Of a DNA stretch of 64,000 nucleotides, positions 1-10,655 are shown one piece after another. Below the pieces are notes generated by a model, which saw only the letters and a list, made by a program, of their open reading frames with translations, made no database searches and was not told where the DNA came from. Position numbers and translations under genes: made by a program. The stretch comes from Croceibacterium_B sp963783195 (GTDB lineage: Bacteria > Pseudomonadota > Alphaproteobacteria > Sphingomonadales > Sphingomonadaceae). The stretch is from assembly GCA_963783195.1 (NCBI GenBank), contig CAWAMV010000004.1, positions 2,480,001 through 2,544,000 on the forward strand, in the 5' to 3' direction. Each line of letters opens with the position of its first letter. The stretch's first letter is position 1.

Positions 1-2
1 CC

Positions 3-122
3 GAGGAACTGGGCCGTTCCGACTACGAAGGCACGGCCGAGGACAACATCTGGCTCCACCGCCGGGTAATGCAGGACCTTGCAAGGCACGGTGGCCGGGT
101 CCCGACGGAATACCTCGACTAG
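3..122 (+). CDS. C-terminal fragment of an unidentified protein (5' truncated by window edge)
   Basis: An open frame enters from the left edge and ends at a TAG, giving the last 39 residues (ending VPTEYLD). The stretch is polar and charged, with no motif I recognise. It lies 44 bases upstream of the deacetylase-like gene on the same strand, so it may belong to the same transcription unit. Function cannot be assigned from this fragment. Confidence 0.5.
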   Translation, partial: EELGRSDYEGTAEDNIWLHRRVMQDLARHGGRVPTEYLD

Positions 123-166
123 CCCGCCGGCCGATTTGGTAACCTTCCTGCGCTAAGCGCGGAGCG

Positions 167-1141
167 GTGACGAAGGTCTACCTGACGATAGACACCGAAT
201 ACGAATTCGGCTTCGCCGTGCGGCACGGCATCGACGCCCCGGCGCGCGCGCAGAACTACGCGCGCGCCATTGATGGCCGCACGGCCAACGGGCACGCCGG
301 CCTTGCCTATCAACTGGACTGCTTCGAGCGGTGCGGCCTCAAGGCGGTGTTCTTCGTGGATCCCATGCCGGCGCTGATCTGGGGCACCGGCGCGATTGCC
401 GCAATCGTCGAGCCGATCCTTTCGCGCGGCCACGACGTACAGCTTCACCTGCACACCGAGTGGCTGGCGCTGGCCGGCAGCGCCAGCCCGATCGGGCCGC
501 GCACCGGGCAGAACATCAAGGACTTCACGCTCGACGAGCAGACGATCCTTCTGGGCTATGCACGCGAGGCGCTGATGGCCGCAGGGGCCCCGCAACCAGT
601 CGCCTTTCGCGCCGGGAACTACGGCGCCAACGACGACACGCTGCGCGCGCTCGCCACGCTTGGCTTCACGCACGATTCCAACCACGCCCCCGGCATCGCC
701 CGTTCCGCCTGCGCCATCGGCCTGGGCCGCGATCAGCTCCGCCCGCTGCGCCGCCACGGAGTGATCGAAGTGCCGGTCGGCTGCATCACCGGGGCGCGCG
801 GGCTGCGCCACGCGCAGCTCACCGCGCTCTCCGCGCGCGAGCTGCGCGAAGCGACGGCGCATGCGCGTGATCACGGGATCGACAGCTTCACCATCGTCTC
901 GCACAGCTTCGAACTGCTCAGCCGCGACCGGACGATGGTCAACCGCGTCGTCCAACGCCGCTATGAACGGTTCTGTACCGCGCTTGCCGCGATGCCGGGC
1001 GTTCGCACTGCCACCTACGCCGATGATCCGCCTCGCACACGCCGGTTGCCGGGCCCGCGCCCCCTCCTGCCGCGCAACCCGCTGCGCAGCGGGGCCCGCG
1101 TGCTCGAGCAAGTGTTCGCCAACGCTCTTTACGGGCGCTGA
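167..1141 (+). CDS. Polysaccharide deacetylase-like protein (NodB-like fold)
   Basis: 324 residues from a GTG start. A TIDTE motif near residues 7-11 carries the Asp typical of NodB-type deacetylases. GHDVQLHLHTEW at 88-99 carries the metal-binding His residues, and FRAGNYGAND around 147-156 resembles motif 3. The family removes N- or O-acetyl groups from polysaccharides using a divalent metal. No signal peptide is evident, so a cytoplasmic or non-classical role is possible. The gene converges on the tannase-family gene, leaving one base between their stops. Substrate is unknown; exopolysaccharide modification is an inference only. Confidence 0.75.
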   Translation: MTKVYLTIDTEYEFGFAVRHGIDAPARAQNYARAIDGRTANGHAGLAYQLDCFERCGLKAVFFVDPMPALIWGTGAIAAIVEPILSRGHDVQLHLHTEWLALAGSASPIGPRTGQNIKDFTLDEQTILLGYAREALMAAGAPQPVAFRAGNYGANDDTLRALATLGFTHDSNHAPGIARSACAIGLGRDQLRPLRRHGVIEVPVGCITGARGLRHAQLTALSARELREATAHARDHGIDSFTIVSHSFELLSRDRTMVNRVVQRRYERFCTALAAMPGVRTATYADDPPRTRRLPGPRPLLPRNPLRSGARVLEQVFANALYGR

Positions 1142-1142
1142 G

Positions 1143-2729
1143 CTAGACTTCGTCCGGCTTCGCGCAGCTGAAGTTCTCCGCCAGCGCCGTGTCACCCTCG
1201 CCATCGTATTTCGCCACCAGCGGATAGGGGCACAGCGGGCGCGACATCGGGGGGCGCGGCGGCTGCGGCGGGGCCCCGGGTGGGCCGGCGACCGCGGTCG
1301 GGCGGGTGGCCACTATCGCGTGCGGCGCCTGGCCGCTCGTCGCCCAGGCGTCGATCGTGCCCAGCGTGTCGAACTGGCTCACCCCCTCGCCTCCCGAGCA
1401 ATGCTCCATGCCCGGCACGATGTAATACCTGAGCTGATCCTGCGCCTGCTGCAGCGGGATCTCGTGGTAGAGCGTTCGGTAGAACAGCAGCGAATTGGTC
1501 GCCGGGATCAGCCCGTCGTTCCAGCCATGGCTCAGCAGCAGTTTGCCGCCACGCGCGAAAAACGGATCGAGGCCCGTCGGCGGCACGTCGAGGATGTCGC
1601 GGCCGTAGGCGACGCCCGCCCGGTTGTCGGTGATGTAGTCGAATGACTTCCAGTCCCACCCGGGCTTGTCGCCGAAGACCAGCATCGTGAAATAGGTCTG
1701 CGCCACCGGAAACGGCGTCGGTCCCTGGGTCAGGGCGGCAAGCTGCATTTCCGCTCCCCATGGCCAGCCACCGAGCACGACGTTGCCGTTCGCGTCCCGG
1801 ATTCCGTCGTGAATCGCCTGCAGGGTGTCGACCTGCGTGGCGGTCAGGCACGAATCGCTTTCGGCGCCGGTGCACTGCAGCGTCCTGGGCTCGAAGGTGC
1901 AGGCGGTCGGGTTCATGATCAGCCCGTCTTCCAGCCCGTCGAGCCTGTCGCACTTCTTCATCACCGCGGCATGGACCGTCGCCAGCTTGGCTGGGCTGAG
2001 CTTTGCCCCCGGCATGCGATTGGGCTGCCAGCCAACCCACATCGACTGGGTCATCAGCTCGGTCATCGGATTGGCCGGGGCCATCGCGCTGATCGCATCG
2101 TAATCCTGCGGGTAGCGGTAGGCTTCCATCAGTCCCTGCCGCCCGCCGGTGGAGCAGGAATTCCAGTACGAGGCTTTCGGCCCTTCGCCATAGAACGCGC
2201 GGATGACTTCCTTCGCGGTAACGGTCATGCCGTGCACCGCGCGGTGGCCGAAATCGACCAGCTTTTCGGGATGACCGATGGCCCACTCGGCGGTCAGGCC
2301 GTTGCCGCTGTGACCGGTGTCGGTCGTCGCGACAGCATAGCCACGCGAGAGCGGCTCGCCGAGTTGCGTCAGGCTGAGCGTGCCGGCCCAGATCCCGTTG
2401 CCGATGCCGACGTACTTGCCGTTCCACCCGGTTGCCGGCAGCCAGACTTCGACCTTGATGTCGCTGTCGCTCGTGGGTGTCAGCGTCGCCTGCACGCGGC
2501 AGAAGGCCGGCAGGTTCCGGAAGCCAGCCGCCAGGACGCCGGGGGGAGGACCGCCCGGCGTGGCCGGCAAGGTGAACTCGCCAGCCCCGACGAGCGTCGC
2601 TGCGGTGATCTTGCCGTCGGTCACCGCCATCCCGGCGAGGTCCGGGCAGCCGGCCGCCGCGGCAGGTGCCGCGTGAAAGGCTGCAAGCGCCGAGGCCGCC
2701 GTCAGGAGTTTCGCCAGTCGCTTCATCAT
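1143..2729 (-). CDS. Secreted tannase/feruloyl esterase family hydrolase
   Basis: 528 residues, starting at one of two adjacent ATGs (2729 or 2726) behind a GGGGAGAGA ribosome site; an in-frame ATG at 2777 lacks this. A signal peptide of about 26 residues ends in APAAAA. The family's CS-D-HC arrangement is visible: Cys192-Ser193 in NSCSTGGRQG, Asp405 in GWNDG, and His443-Cys444 in MEHCSGG; in the family a disulfide joins the two cysteines. The protein is therefore probably a catalytically intact periplasmic or secreted esterase acting on phenolic or aromatic esters. Substrate cannot be told. It is transcribed toward the deacetylase gene and stands alone. Confidence 0.85.
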   Translation of the reverse strand: MMKRLAKLLTAASALAAFHAAPAAAAGCPDLAGMAVTDGKITAATLVGAGEFTLPATPGGPPPGVLAAGFRNLPAFCRVQATLTPTSDSDIKVEVWLPATGWNGKYVGIGNGIWAGTLSLTQLGEPLSRGYAVATTDTGHSGNGLTAEWAIGHPEKLVDFGHRAVHGMTVTAKEVIRAFYGEGPKASYWNSCSTGGRQGLMEAYRYPQDYDAISAMAPANPMTELMTQSMWVGWQPNRMPGAKLSPAKLATVHAAVMKKCDRLDGLEDGLIMNPTACTFEPRTLQCTGAESDSCLTATQVDTLQAIHDGIRDANGNVVLGGWPWGAEMQLAALTQGPTPFPVAQTYFTMLVFGDKPGWDWKSFDYITDNRAGVAYGRDILDVPPTGLDPFFARGGKLLLSHGWNDGLIPATNSLLFYRTLYHEIPLQQAQDQLRYYIVPGMEHCSGGEGVSQFDTLGTIDAWATSGQAPHAIVATRPTAVAGPPGAPPQPPRPPMSRPLCPYPLVAKYDGEGDTALAENFSCAKPDEV

Positions 2730-2775
2730 TCTCTCCCCGTTTCGCGTTGTGCGAGAGCTTGGCGCGAATCCAGGC

Positions 2776-2809
2776 AAAGAAAAAGCCCCCCGCCGGGCGG
2801 CAGGGGGCT
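2776..2809 (-). terminator. Rho-independent terminator of pckA
   Basis: On the minus strand, AGCCCCC and GGGGGCT arms (2803-2809 and 2784-2790) enclose a GC-rich loop and are followed by TTTTTCTTT. It lies just past the pckA stop codon and before the tannase gene, so it probably separates the two minus-strand transcripts. Confidence 0.85.
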
Positions 2810-2834
2810 ATTTCTCGTCCGGTTCGATGCAGGA

Positions 2835-4472
<1,638 letters not shown>

Positions 4473-4497
4473 GCCGCGGAAGCGGCCTGCTGCCCGC

Positions 4498-4525
4498 GCA
4501 TAAGGGGGAGTCCGTGCTGCGTCAA
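4498..4525 (-). promoter_or_regulatory. Candidate pckA promoter
   Basis: On the minus strand TTGACG (4520-4525) and TTATGC (4498-4503) are separated by 16 bases. They would start transcription about 18 bases before the chosen pckA ATG. The -35 is close to consensus and the -10 is weaker. The 184-base pckA/chvI interval shows no other strong candidate. Confidence 0.4.
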
Positions 4526-4655
4526 TTTGTGCAGCAATAATGCGAAGAGGCGGTCGGGGCTGGAAGCCCTGCCGTCGTCTCCGCCCGGGACAGGCAGCGA
4601 TCCCGTTGTGTCTTGCAGCGCAAGAAGTTAGGGCCGTGACCAGCAAGGAACGGCG

Positions 4656-5417
4656 ATGAACGAACCGGGCGAGATTACCGAAGATCACCTCGGCGCCGCC
4701 GGGGATGCCCGCCGCACGATCGCGCTGGTGGACGACGATCGCAACATCCTCACCACGCTGTCCATCGCGCTGCAGGGCGAAGGATTCGCCACCCGCGTCT
4801 ATTCCGACGGCGAAGCGGCGCTCAAGGCTCTCACGGAAAACCCCCCCGACCTCGCGGTGTTCGACATCAAGATGCCGCGCATGGACGGGATGGAACTGCT
4901 CCAGCGGTTACGCGAAAAGAGCGACCTGCCGGTGATCTTCCTGACCAGCAAGGACGAGGAGCAGGACGAGGCCGCTGGCCTTGCCCTGGGCGCCGACGAC
5001 TACATCACAAAGCCGTTCAGCCAGCGCCTCCTGCTCGCCCGCGTCCGCGCAATCCTGCGGCGCGCCGGGTCCCCCGCCAGCGAATCAACCAGCGAATCGG
5101 GCGGCGGCGAAGGGGTCGAGTTGCAGCGCGGCCGCCTGGCGATGGACCCGGCGCGCCACCGCGTGACATGGGGCGGAAAAACCGTATCCCTCACGGTGAC
5201 AGAGTTCCTCATCCTGGAAGCGCTTGCCGCCCGTCCCGGCGTCATCAAGAGCCGCAACCAGCTGATGGACGCGGCCTACCCCGACGACGTCTTCGTAGAC
5301 GACCGGACCGTCGACAGTCACATCAAGCGCCTGCGCCGCAAGTTCCGCGCGATCGATCCCGAGTTTTCGGCCATCGAAACCCTCTACGGCGCGGGATATT
5401 CCTACTCCGATGGTTGA
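4656..5417 (+). CDS. chvI: Response regulator ChvI, OmpR/PhoB type
   Basis: 253 residues. The receiver domain spans roughly 20-140, with the acidic cluster DDD at 26-28, phosphoacceptor Asp70 (VFDIKMP) and Lys119 (YITKPFS). A winged-helix DNA-binding domain occupies about 150-250 and ends in the typical TLYGAGYSYSD. An AAGGAA ribosome site precedes the ATG. Its stop overlaps the chvG start by 8 bases. The ChvG-ChvI system controls envelope, acid response and central carbon genes in alphaproteobacteria. Confidence 0.95.
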   Translation: MNEPGEITEDHLGAAGDARRTIALVDDDRNILTTLSIALQGEGFATRVYSDGEAALKALTENPPDLAVFDIKMPRMDGMELLQRLREKSDLPVIFLTSKDEEQDEAAGLALGADDYITKPFSQRLLLARVRAILRRAGSPASESTSESGGGEGVELQRGRLAMDPARHRVTWGGKTVSLTVTEFLILEALAARPGVIKSRNQLMDAAYPDDVFVDDRTVDSHIKRLRRKFRAIDPEFSAIETLYGAGYSYSDG

Positions 5418-6978
5418 GGAAAGCTGGCGTGCCAGGCTCGACCGGCATGCGCCCGATCCCCTGCGGCGCCTGCGTTCGCTGCCGCTGACGTTCCGCATCC
5501 TGGCGGTCAACATCCTGCCGCTGCTGATCCTGGGCGGCGGCATCTTCTATCTCGATTCCTATCGCAAGGTTCTGCTCGACGAACGCTACAAGCTCGCCCG
5601 GATCGAAGCCCAGATCACGGCAGAGGCGCTGGCCGGCGCATCCCGCGAGCGGCAGGAGGCGGTGCTGCTGCAAATCGGCAAGGAACAGAAGATGCGCCTG
5701 CGCATGTTCGATGCCGAGGGGAACCTGTGGGCCGACAGCTTCGCGCTCGACGAGCCGGCGTTCCAGTTCGACAAGGTGGGCGACGAGACCTGGCGCGAGA
5801 ACCTCGCCCGCTGGCTCGATCGGGCGGTCAACGCGATCGTCGGCGCCCCGCCGATTCCCGACTACATCGAACCCGAAGCGCAGCAGGCGGACGCCTGGCC
5901 CGAGCTCGCCCGGGCACGGGCCGAGGGTCTGACCCAGATCCAGTTGCGCGATGCGCCCGATGGGACGCCCGTCATCAACGCGGCCGCGCCGGTCGGCCTG
6001 GTCGGCGCGACGCTGCTGACCACCCGCAACGCGGTCGACATCACCGAGAAGGTGCGCGAGGCGCGGTCCACGCTCGTTACCGCGGTGTTCCTGGCGCTGC
6101 TCATCTCGATCCTGGTCTCGCTCTACATGGCGCGGACCATCGTCGTGCCGCTGCGCAGTCTCGCGCGCGCCACCATTCGCGTGCGGCAGGGCCGCGATCG
6201 GCAGGTCGAAGTGCCCCGCATGGCCGAGCGGTACGACGAGATCGGCCTGCTTGCGCGCGCCACGGCCGACATGACCGATGCGCTGCGCCATCGCATCGAC
6301 GCGGTCGAAGCCTTCGCCGCGGACGTCGCGCACGAGATCAAGAACCCGCTTGCCAGCTTGCGCAGCGCGATCGATTCGCTGCCCAAGGTCAACGATCCCG
6401 ACCTTCGCACGCAGCTGATCCAGATCGCCGCGCACGACGTGCGGCGTATCGACCGCCTCGTGACGGAGATTTCGGAGGCCAGCCGGATCGACGCCGAACT
6501 GAGCCGTGCGGTGTTCGAGCCGATCGACATGGCGCGCCTGGTCGAAAACGTCGTCGTCCGGCGCGAGGCGCGCGGGGAGAACAACGGGCTGCCGGTCGAA
6601 CTCTCGCGCGAAGGGACATCATGTCTCGTCATGGGCGTGCCGATCCGGCTCGAACGCGTGGTCGAGAACCTGCTCGACAACGCGGTGTCGTTCTCGCCCG
6701 CGGATGGAAAGGTCGCGGTCACGGTCGCGCGGCGGCGCGACCTGGTGACGCTATCGATCTGCGACGAGGGACCCGGCATCCCGCCCGATGCGCGCGAGAA
6801 GGTCTTCACCCGGTTCCATTCGCTGCGCCCGGAGGCGGAGGACTTCGGCGACCACTCGGGCCTCGGCCTCGCCATCGGTCGCGCCATCGCCGAAGCGCAC
6901 GACGGCACTCTGCTGGTCGCCGACCGTCCCGACGGGCGCAGCGGCGCTTGCCTCGTCCTGTCGCTTCCGGCGGCGTGA
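5410..6978 (+). CDS. chvG: Sensor histidine kinase ChvG
   Basis: 522 residues. Transmembrane segments at about 28-48 and 222-242 flank a periplasmic sensor domain. HAMP follows at about 240-295, then the dimerisation/phosphoacceptor helix with His308 in DVAHEIKNP. N, G1 and G2 boxes follow (ENLLDNAVSF, DEGPGIP, GLGLAIG). It is the partner of ChvI. The stop TGA overlaps the GTG start of hprK (GTGA), so sensor and HPr kinase are probably translationally coupled. Confidence 0.95.
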   Translation: MVEESWRARLDRHAPDPLRRLRSLPLTFRILAVNILPLLILGGGIFYLDSYRKVLLDERYKLARIEAQITAEALAGASRERQEAVLLQIGKEQKMRLRMFDAEGNLWADSFALDEPAFQFDKVGDETWRENLARWLDRAVNAIVGAPPIPDYIEPEAQQADAWPELARARAEGLTQIQLRDAPDGTPVINAAAPVGLVGATLLTTRNAVDITEKVREARSTLVTAVFLALLISILVSLYMARTIVVPLRSLARATIRVRQGRDRQVEVPRMAERYDEIGLLARATADMTDALRHRIDAVEAFAADVAHEIKNPLASLRSAIDSLPKVNDPDLRTQLIQIAAHDVRRIDRLVTEISEASRIDAELSRAVFEPIDMARLVENVVVRREARGENNGLPVELSREGTSCLVMGVPIRLERVVENLLDNAVSFSPADGKVAVTVARRRDLVTLSICDEGPGIPPDAREKVFTRFHSLRPEAEDFGDHSGLGLAIGRAIAEAHDGTLLVADRPDGRSGACLVLSLPAA

Positions 6979-7394
6979 GCGAGCTGCTCGCCAACGTCAC
7001 GTGCGTCGCGATCGAGGGGCGCGGCGTGCTGATCGCCGGCGCGCCGGGCAGCGGCAAGTCGAGCCTGGCCCTGGCGCTGATCGATCGCGGTGCCGTGCTC
7101 GTCGGGGACGACGGGGTGGTGGTGGATCCAAGGGACGGCCGGCTCGTGGCCACGCCTCCGCCGCGGATCGCCGGCAAGCTGGAAATTCGCAATGTCGGGT
7201 TGGTCGACCTGCCGACCACCGAAGCGCCGGTCGCTCTCGTCATCCGCCTCGACCGCGATGCGCCGCGCTTCGTTCAGGAGGCGGAATGCGAATGGCTCGC
7301 GGGCGTCGCCCTGCCATCGATCCGCCTCTGGCCCGATACGCCAGCCCTGCCGCTGCGCGCCGAATGGGCACTGGAACGCCACGGGCTCGCGTGA
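6975..7394 (+). CDS. hprK: HPr kinase/phosphorylase, short alphaproteobacterial form
   Basis: 139 residues from a GTG start fused to the chvG stop (GTGA). The P-loop GAPGSGKSS is at 22-30, followed by the family's GDDGV segment. Gram-positive HprK is about 310 residues; this lacks the N-terminal domain, as is usual in alphaproteobacteria. It phosphorylates HPr on its regulatory serine; HPr is encoded in the same cluster (8840-9115, Ser49). Phosphorylase activity of the short form is uncertain. Confidence 0.93.
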   Translation: MSELLANVTCVAIEGRGVLIAGAPGSGKSSLALALIDRGAVLVGDDGVVVDPRDGRLVATPPPRIAGKLEIRNVGLVDLPTTEAPVALVIRLDRDAPRFVQEAECEWLAGVALPSIRLWPDTPALPLRAEWALERHGLA

Positions 7395-7435
7395 CCCCTT
7401 CCCTTTCACGGCGCGATCGCGCAGGCTCGCACGCG

Positions 7436-8362
7436 ATGCCGGCCAGCCATCCCCCAGACGACGATCGCCAGCAGATCCTGCTCGTCACCGGCATGCTTGG
7501 CGCGGGCAAGACGACGGTGCTGCGCGAGCTCGAGGACCTCGGCTGGGAGACGATCGACAATTTCCCCATCCGCTTTCTGCGCCGCCTGATCGGCCGCGAG
7601 GGCGAGCGCGGGGATGGCGACAGCGCGCCGCTCGCCATCGGTTTCGACTGCCGCACCCGCGGCTTCAAGCCCGAAGAGGTGATTGCCCGGGTCAAGCAGC
7701 TGACCGGGCGCGACGACCTGGTCGTTACCACCCTGTTTCTCGACTGTTCGGGCGCAGAGCTGCAGCGCCGCTTCGACGAGACGCGGCGGCGCCACCACCT
7801 TGCACAGGACATGCCCGTCTCCGCCGGCATCTTCGCCGAACGTGAGCTGATCGCGCCGCTGCGGCGCTGGGCGGACATACTGATCGACACCACCCGGTTT
7901 TCCACCAACGAGCTCAAGCAGGCAGTACGCGAACGTTTTGGCGCCCAGTCGCCCGGTCAGCTCACCGTGACGATCTCCAGCTTCGGCTTCGCCCGAGGTG
8001 TGCCGCCCGCGGCCGACCTGGTGTTCGACATGCGCTTTCTCGACAACCCGCACTGGGTTCCCGAGTTGCGCGACCTGACCGGACTCGACGCGGCGGTCGG
8101 CGAGCACATCGAGAAGGATCCCGCCTATGCGCCCGCGGTCGCGCGGATCAGCGAATTGCTGGCCGACCTGCTTCCCCGCTATGCCGCACAAGGCAAAAGC
8201 TACGTGAACGTGGCGGTGGGTTGCACCGGCGGCAGGCACCGGTCCGTCTACACCGCGGAGCGCCTGACTGCGGCGCTCAGGGAAGCCGGCTTCACCCCCA
8301 CGGTCCTCCACCGCAACCTCGCTTCGCGCGCGGCGGAGATGATTGAAGGGGGGGGACATTGA
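7436..8362 (+). CDS. rapZ: RNase adapter protein RapZ (YvcJ family, nucleotide-binding)
   Basis: 308 residues from the ATG at 7436. An in-frame GTG at 7391 overlaps the hprK stop as GTGA and would add 15 residues; both starts are plausible and neither has a strong ribosome site. The Walker A GMLGAGKTT lies near the N-terminus. The conserved C-terminal domain carries CTGGRHRSVY. In enterobacteria RapZ binds small RNAs and GlcN6P to control GlmS; in alphaproteobacteria the gene sits with the nitrogen-type PTS, as here. Targets in this organism are unknown. Confidence 0.93.
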   Translation: MPASHPPDDDRQQILLVTGMLGAGKTTVLRELEDLGWETIDNFPIRFLRRLIGREGERGDGDSAPLAIGFDCRTRGFKPEEVIARVKQLTGRDDLVVTTLFLDCSGAELQRRFDETRRRHHLAQDMPVSAGIFAERELIAPLRRWADILIDTTRFSTNELKQAVRERFGAQSPGQLTVTISSFGFARGVPPAADLVFDMRFLDNPHWVPELRDLTGLDAAVGEHIEKDPAYAPAVARISELLADLLPRYAAQGKSYVNVAVGCTGGRHRSVYTAERLTAALREAGFTPTVLHRNLASRAAEMIEGGGH

Positions 8363-8429
8363 GCCTATGCCCCCGCCTTCGTCCGCGAATCGCGGGCACA
8401 GGACCGAAGTTGAAGAGCTGCCCTACCGC

Positions 8430-8834
8430 ATGATCGGAATGATCCTGGTTACCCACGGCCGCCTGGCCGAGGAATTCGTCCATGCGATGGAGCACGTGGT
8501 GGGCGAGCAGCCCGACGTGGCGACGATCTGCATCGGCCCGAACGACGACATGGAGGCTCGCCGCCGCGAGATCGCCGGCGCCATCAAGCGGGTCGACAGC
8601 GGAGCGGGCGCGGTCATCCTGACCGACCTGTTCGGGGGAACCCCGTCGAACCTCGCGATTTCGCTGATGAAGGCCGGACAGATCGAGGTGATCGCCGGCA
8701 TCAACCTGCCCATGCTCATCCGCCTGGCCGGGGCGCGCAAGACGATGAGCCTGACCGAAGCCGTCTCGGCGGCACGCGAGGCGGGGCGCAACTACATCAC
8801 CATCGCATCCGAATTCCTCGGACAGGACGCCTGA
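8430..8834 (+). CDS. PTS system mannose-type EIIA component
   Basis: 134 residues. The phosphoacceptor is His9 in MILVTHGRLA, followed by the family motif TDLFGGTPSN. No EIIB, EIIC or EIID partner is nearby, so it is probably a regulatory, non-transporting EIIA that accepts phosphate from HPr. Although the frame is open from 8343, the ATG at 8430 places the sheet-1 His at the family position. It lies 5 bases upstream of HPr and 67 bases after rapZ, within one run of same-strand genes beginning at chvI. Confidence 0.92.
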   Translation: MIGMILVTHGRLAEEFVHAMEHVVGEQPDVATICIGPNDDMEARRREIAGAIKRVDSGAGAVILTDLFGGTPSNLAISLMKAGQIEVIAGINLPMLIRLAGARKTMSLTEAVSAAREAGRNYITIASEFLGQDA

Positions 8835-8839
8835 CGCGG

Positions 8840-9115
8840 ATGCCGGCTGCGCGCGACACGGTGGAGATCGTCAACAAACGCGGCCTTCACGCGCGCGCCA
8901 GTGCCAAGTTCGTCGCCGCGGTCTCTGCGATGGACGGCTGCACCGTTACCGTGCGCAAGGATGGCCACAGCGCCGGTGGCGGTTCGATCCTGGGCCTGAT
9001 GATGCTGGGCGCGGCCAAGGGCGATGTGATCGAGATCGCGGTCGAGGGTGACGGTGCGCAGGAGCGTCTGGGCATGTTGGTGACCCTGGTGAGCGACAAG
9101 TTCGGCGAGGACTAG
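8840..9115 (+). CDS. Phosphocarrier protein HPr
   Basis: 91 residues. The PTS phosphoacceptor His17 is in KRGLHARAS and the HprK target Ser49 is in GGGSILGLMML. Both regulatory sites are present, matching the neighbouring hprK. It is the last gene of the chvI-chvG-hprK-rapZ-EIIA-HPr run. Enzyme I is not in the window. The role is phosphate relay in a regulatory PTS, not sugar uptake, by comparison with other alphaproteobacteria. Confidence 0.95.
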   Translation: MPAARDTVEIVNKRGLHARASAKFVAAVSAMDGCTVTVRKDGHSAGGGSILGLMMLGAAKGDVIEIAVEGDGAQERLGMLVTLVSDKFGED

Positions 9116-9147
9116 CGGGCCGCTCGAGAGGCCCTTAGAGGATCGGC

Positions 9148-9951
9148 GTGACCCGCAAGCAGATCACCGGTTTCTCGAACCCTGCCGTCAAGGCCCTCCG
9201 CGCCCTGCGCGACAAGAAGCACCGCAGGCGCGAAGGTCGCTTTCTCGCCGAAGGTCTGCGCCTGCTGACCGACGCGCGCGAATCCGGGCGGCTGCCGGAA
9301 ACACTGGTGATGGCCGCCGCACGCGATCCCCACCCGCTGCTCGCCGCGCTCGAGGCCGATGTGGCGGCGGCCGGGGGCGAAGTGATCGAGACGACGCCCG
9401 ACATTCTTTCCAAGATCACGGGCAAGGACAATCCCCAGGCCGTCATCGGGGTGTTCGGCGAGTGGAACACCGCGATTCAAGCGCTCGATCGACACGCCGC
9501 GCCGATCTGGCTGGTGGCGCAGGCGCTGCGCGATCCGGGTAACCTGGGCACGATGCTGCGCACCGGCGACGCCGTGGGCGCCGGCGGCCTGATCCTCGTG
9601 GACGACTGCGCCGATCCGTTTTCCGCCGAGGCGGTCCGGGCCAGCATGGGCGCCGTGTTCACCCAGGCGATCGCGCAGGCGGAGTGGGGTGAATTCATCG
9701 GCTGGCTGCGTGCCGGAGAGGGCCAACTGGTCGCCGCCTCCCTGCGCGACGCGGTGCCCTATCGCGGGGCAGCCTATGCCGCCCCTTGCTTCATCCTGGT
9801 AGGCAACGAATCGCGCGGCCTGCCCGAGGAATACGAAGCGGCCTGCGACCTGCGAGTGACAATGCCGATGCGCGGCCGTGCCGATAGCCTCAACGCCGCG
9901 GTGGCGGGCGCAGTGCTGGCCTACGAAGTGCTGGCGAGCCTCGAGGCCTAG
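9148..9951 (+). CDS. TrmH/SpoU family RNA 2'-O-methyltransferase
   Basis: 267 residues from GTG. The N-terminal substrate-binding domain contains RRREGRFLAEGLRLL, typical of RlmB/TsnR-like enzymes. The SPOUT catalytic domain has all three motifs: RDPGNLGTMLRT, LVGNESRGLP and SLNAAVAGAVLAYE. It should transfer methyl from SAM to a ribose 2'-OH in rRNA or tRNA; the exact site cannot be told. Its stop shares CTAG with the convergent lipoprotein gene. Confidence 0.9.
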   Translation: MTRKQITGFSNPAVKALRALRDKKHRRREGRFLAEGLRLLTDARESGRLPETLVMAAARDPHPLLAALEADVAAAGGEVIETTPDILSKITGKDNPQAVIGVFGEWNTAIQALDRHAAPIWLVAQALRDPGNLGTMLRTGDAVGAGGLILVDDCADPFSAEAVRASMGAVFTQAIAQAEWGEFIGWLRAGEGQLVAASLRDAVPYRGAAYAAPCFILVGNESRGLPEEYEAACDLRVTMPMRGRADSLNAAVAGAVLAYEVLASLEA

Positions 9952-10655
9952 TCGCCCGCAACCAGGCTCACGATCCGCCACTTGCCGTTGCGGGAAGACG
10001 CGAGCAGGCGGTAGTCGACCAGGCTGCGTAGCTTGCCGGTCGCGATGTAGCCCGTCTTGCCGTCCTTCGCCTTGACCTGCTGGTAGGGCTCGTCCGGCTT
10101 CAGCGCGGAAATCCGCACGGTGTCCCACGAAATCCGGTCAACCGCGGCGGCGTCCTCTTCAGGCGTTTCGAGCATGGGGACGCCCTCGCCCGTGACCATC
10201 ATCGCCGTCGTCGGGTCGGCACCGCCGAAGTCCTGCTCGAAATACCACGGCAGGGTCAGCCCGCCGGCCTTGTTCGGGGCACAGCCAAGGGTGAGGAGTT
10301 TCGCCAGTTCCTGCCACAGATTGCGGTCCTCGGCCTTCAGGCGCTTGCGCAGCTCCTCCTTGCCCGAGCCGCCGCCGAAATCGAGTTTCACGTCGTCCGC
10401 CGCAAGGCCCACCAGCGCATCGACGTCGCGCATCGTCACGGCTTTTGCGAGGTCCTGCAGGAAGCCCTCCGCCCCCTTCAGTTCGCCGCAGGCGTCGCGC
10501 GGCGCAAAGGTCCCGGCAGCCAGCTTGGGCGCTTCCTTCTGCGGCGCGCCGACCACCTCGGCAGCGGTCTGAACGACCTCGTCCGCCGGAGCCTTGTTGC
10601 GATCGCAGGCCGCCAGCAGGGCCAGCAGCGGCAATGCTGCAATAAGTGCCTTCAT
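9948..10655 (-). CDS. Putative lipoprotein, SH3-like domain family
   Basis: 235 residues. A type II signal peptide ends in the lipobox LLAAC (Cys17). The C-terminal part, with KAKDGKTGYIATGKLRSLVDYRL followed by GKWRIVSLVAGD, looks like a bacterial SH3-like module. The middle of the protein has no motif I recognise. It overlaps rmuC by 4 bases and probably shares its transcript. Likely periplasmic and membrane anchored; function unknown. Confidence 0.75.
   Translation of the reverse strand: MKALIAALPLLALLAACDRNKAPADEVVQTAAEVVGAPQKEAPKLAAGTFAPRDACGELKGAEGFLQDLAKAVTMRDVDALVGLAADDVKLDFGGGSGKEELRKRLKAEDRNLWQELAKLLTLGCAPNKAGGLTLPWYFEQDFGGADPTTAMMVTGEGVPMLETPEEDAAAVDRISWDTVRISALKPDEPYQQVKAKDGKTGYIATGKLRSLVDYRLLASSRNGKWRIVSLVAGD

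Noticed and set aside
9117..9134. Hairpin after HPr as a terminator
   Set aside because: Only a 5-base stem with an 8-base loop and no T run; not convincing.
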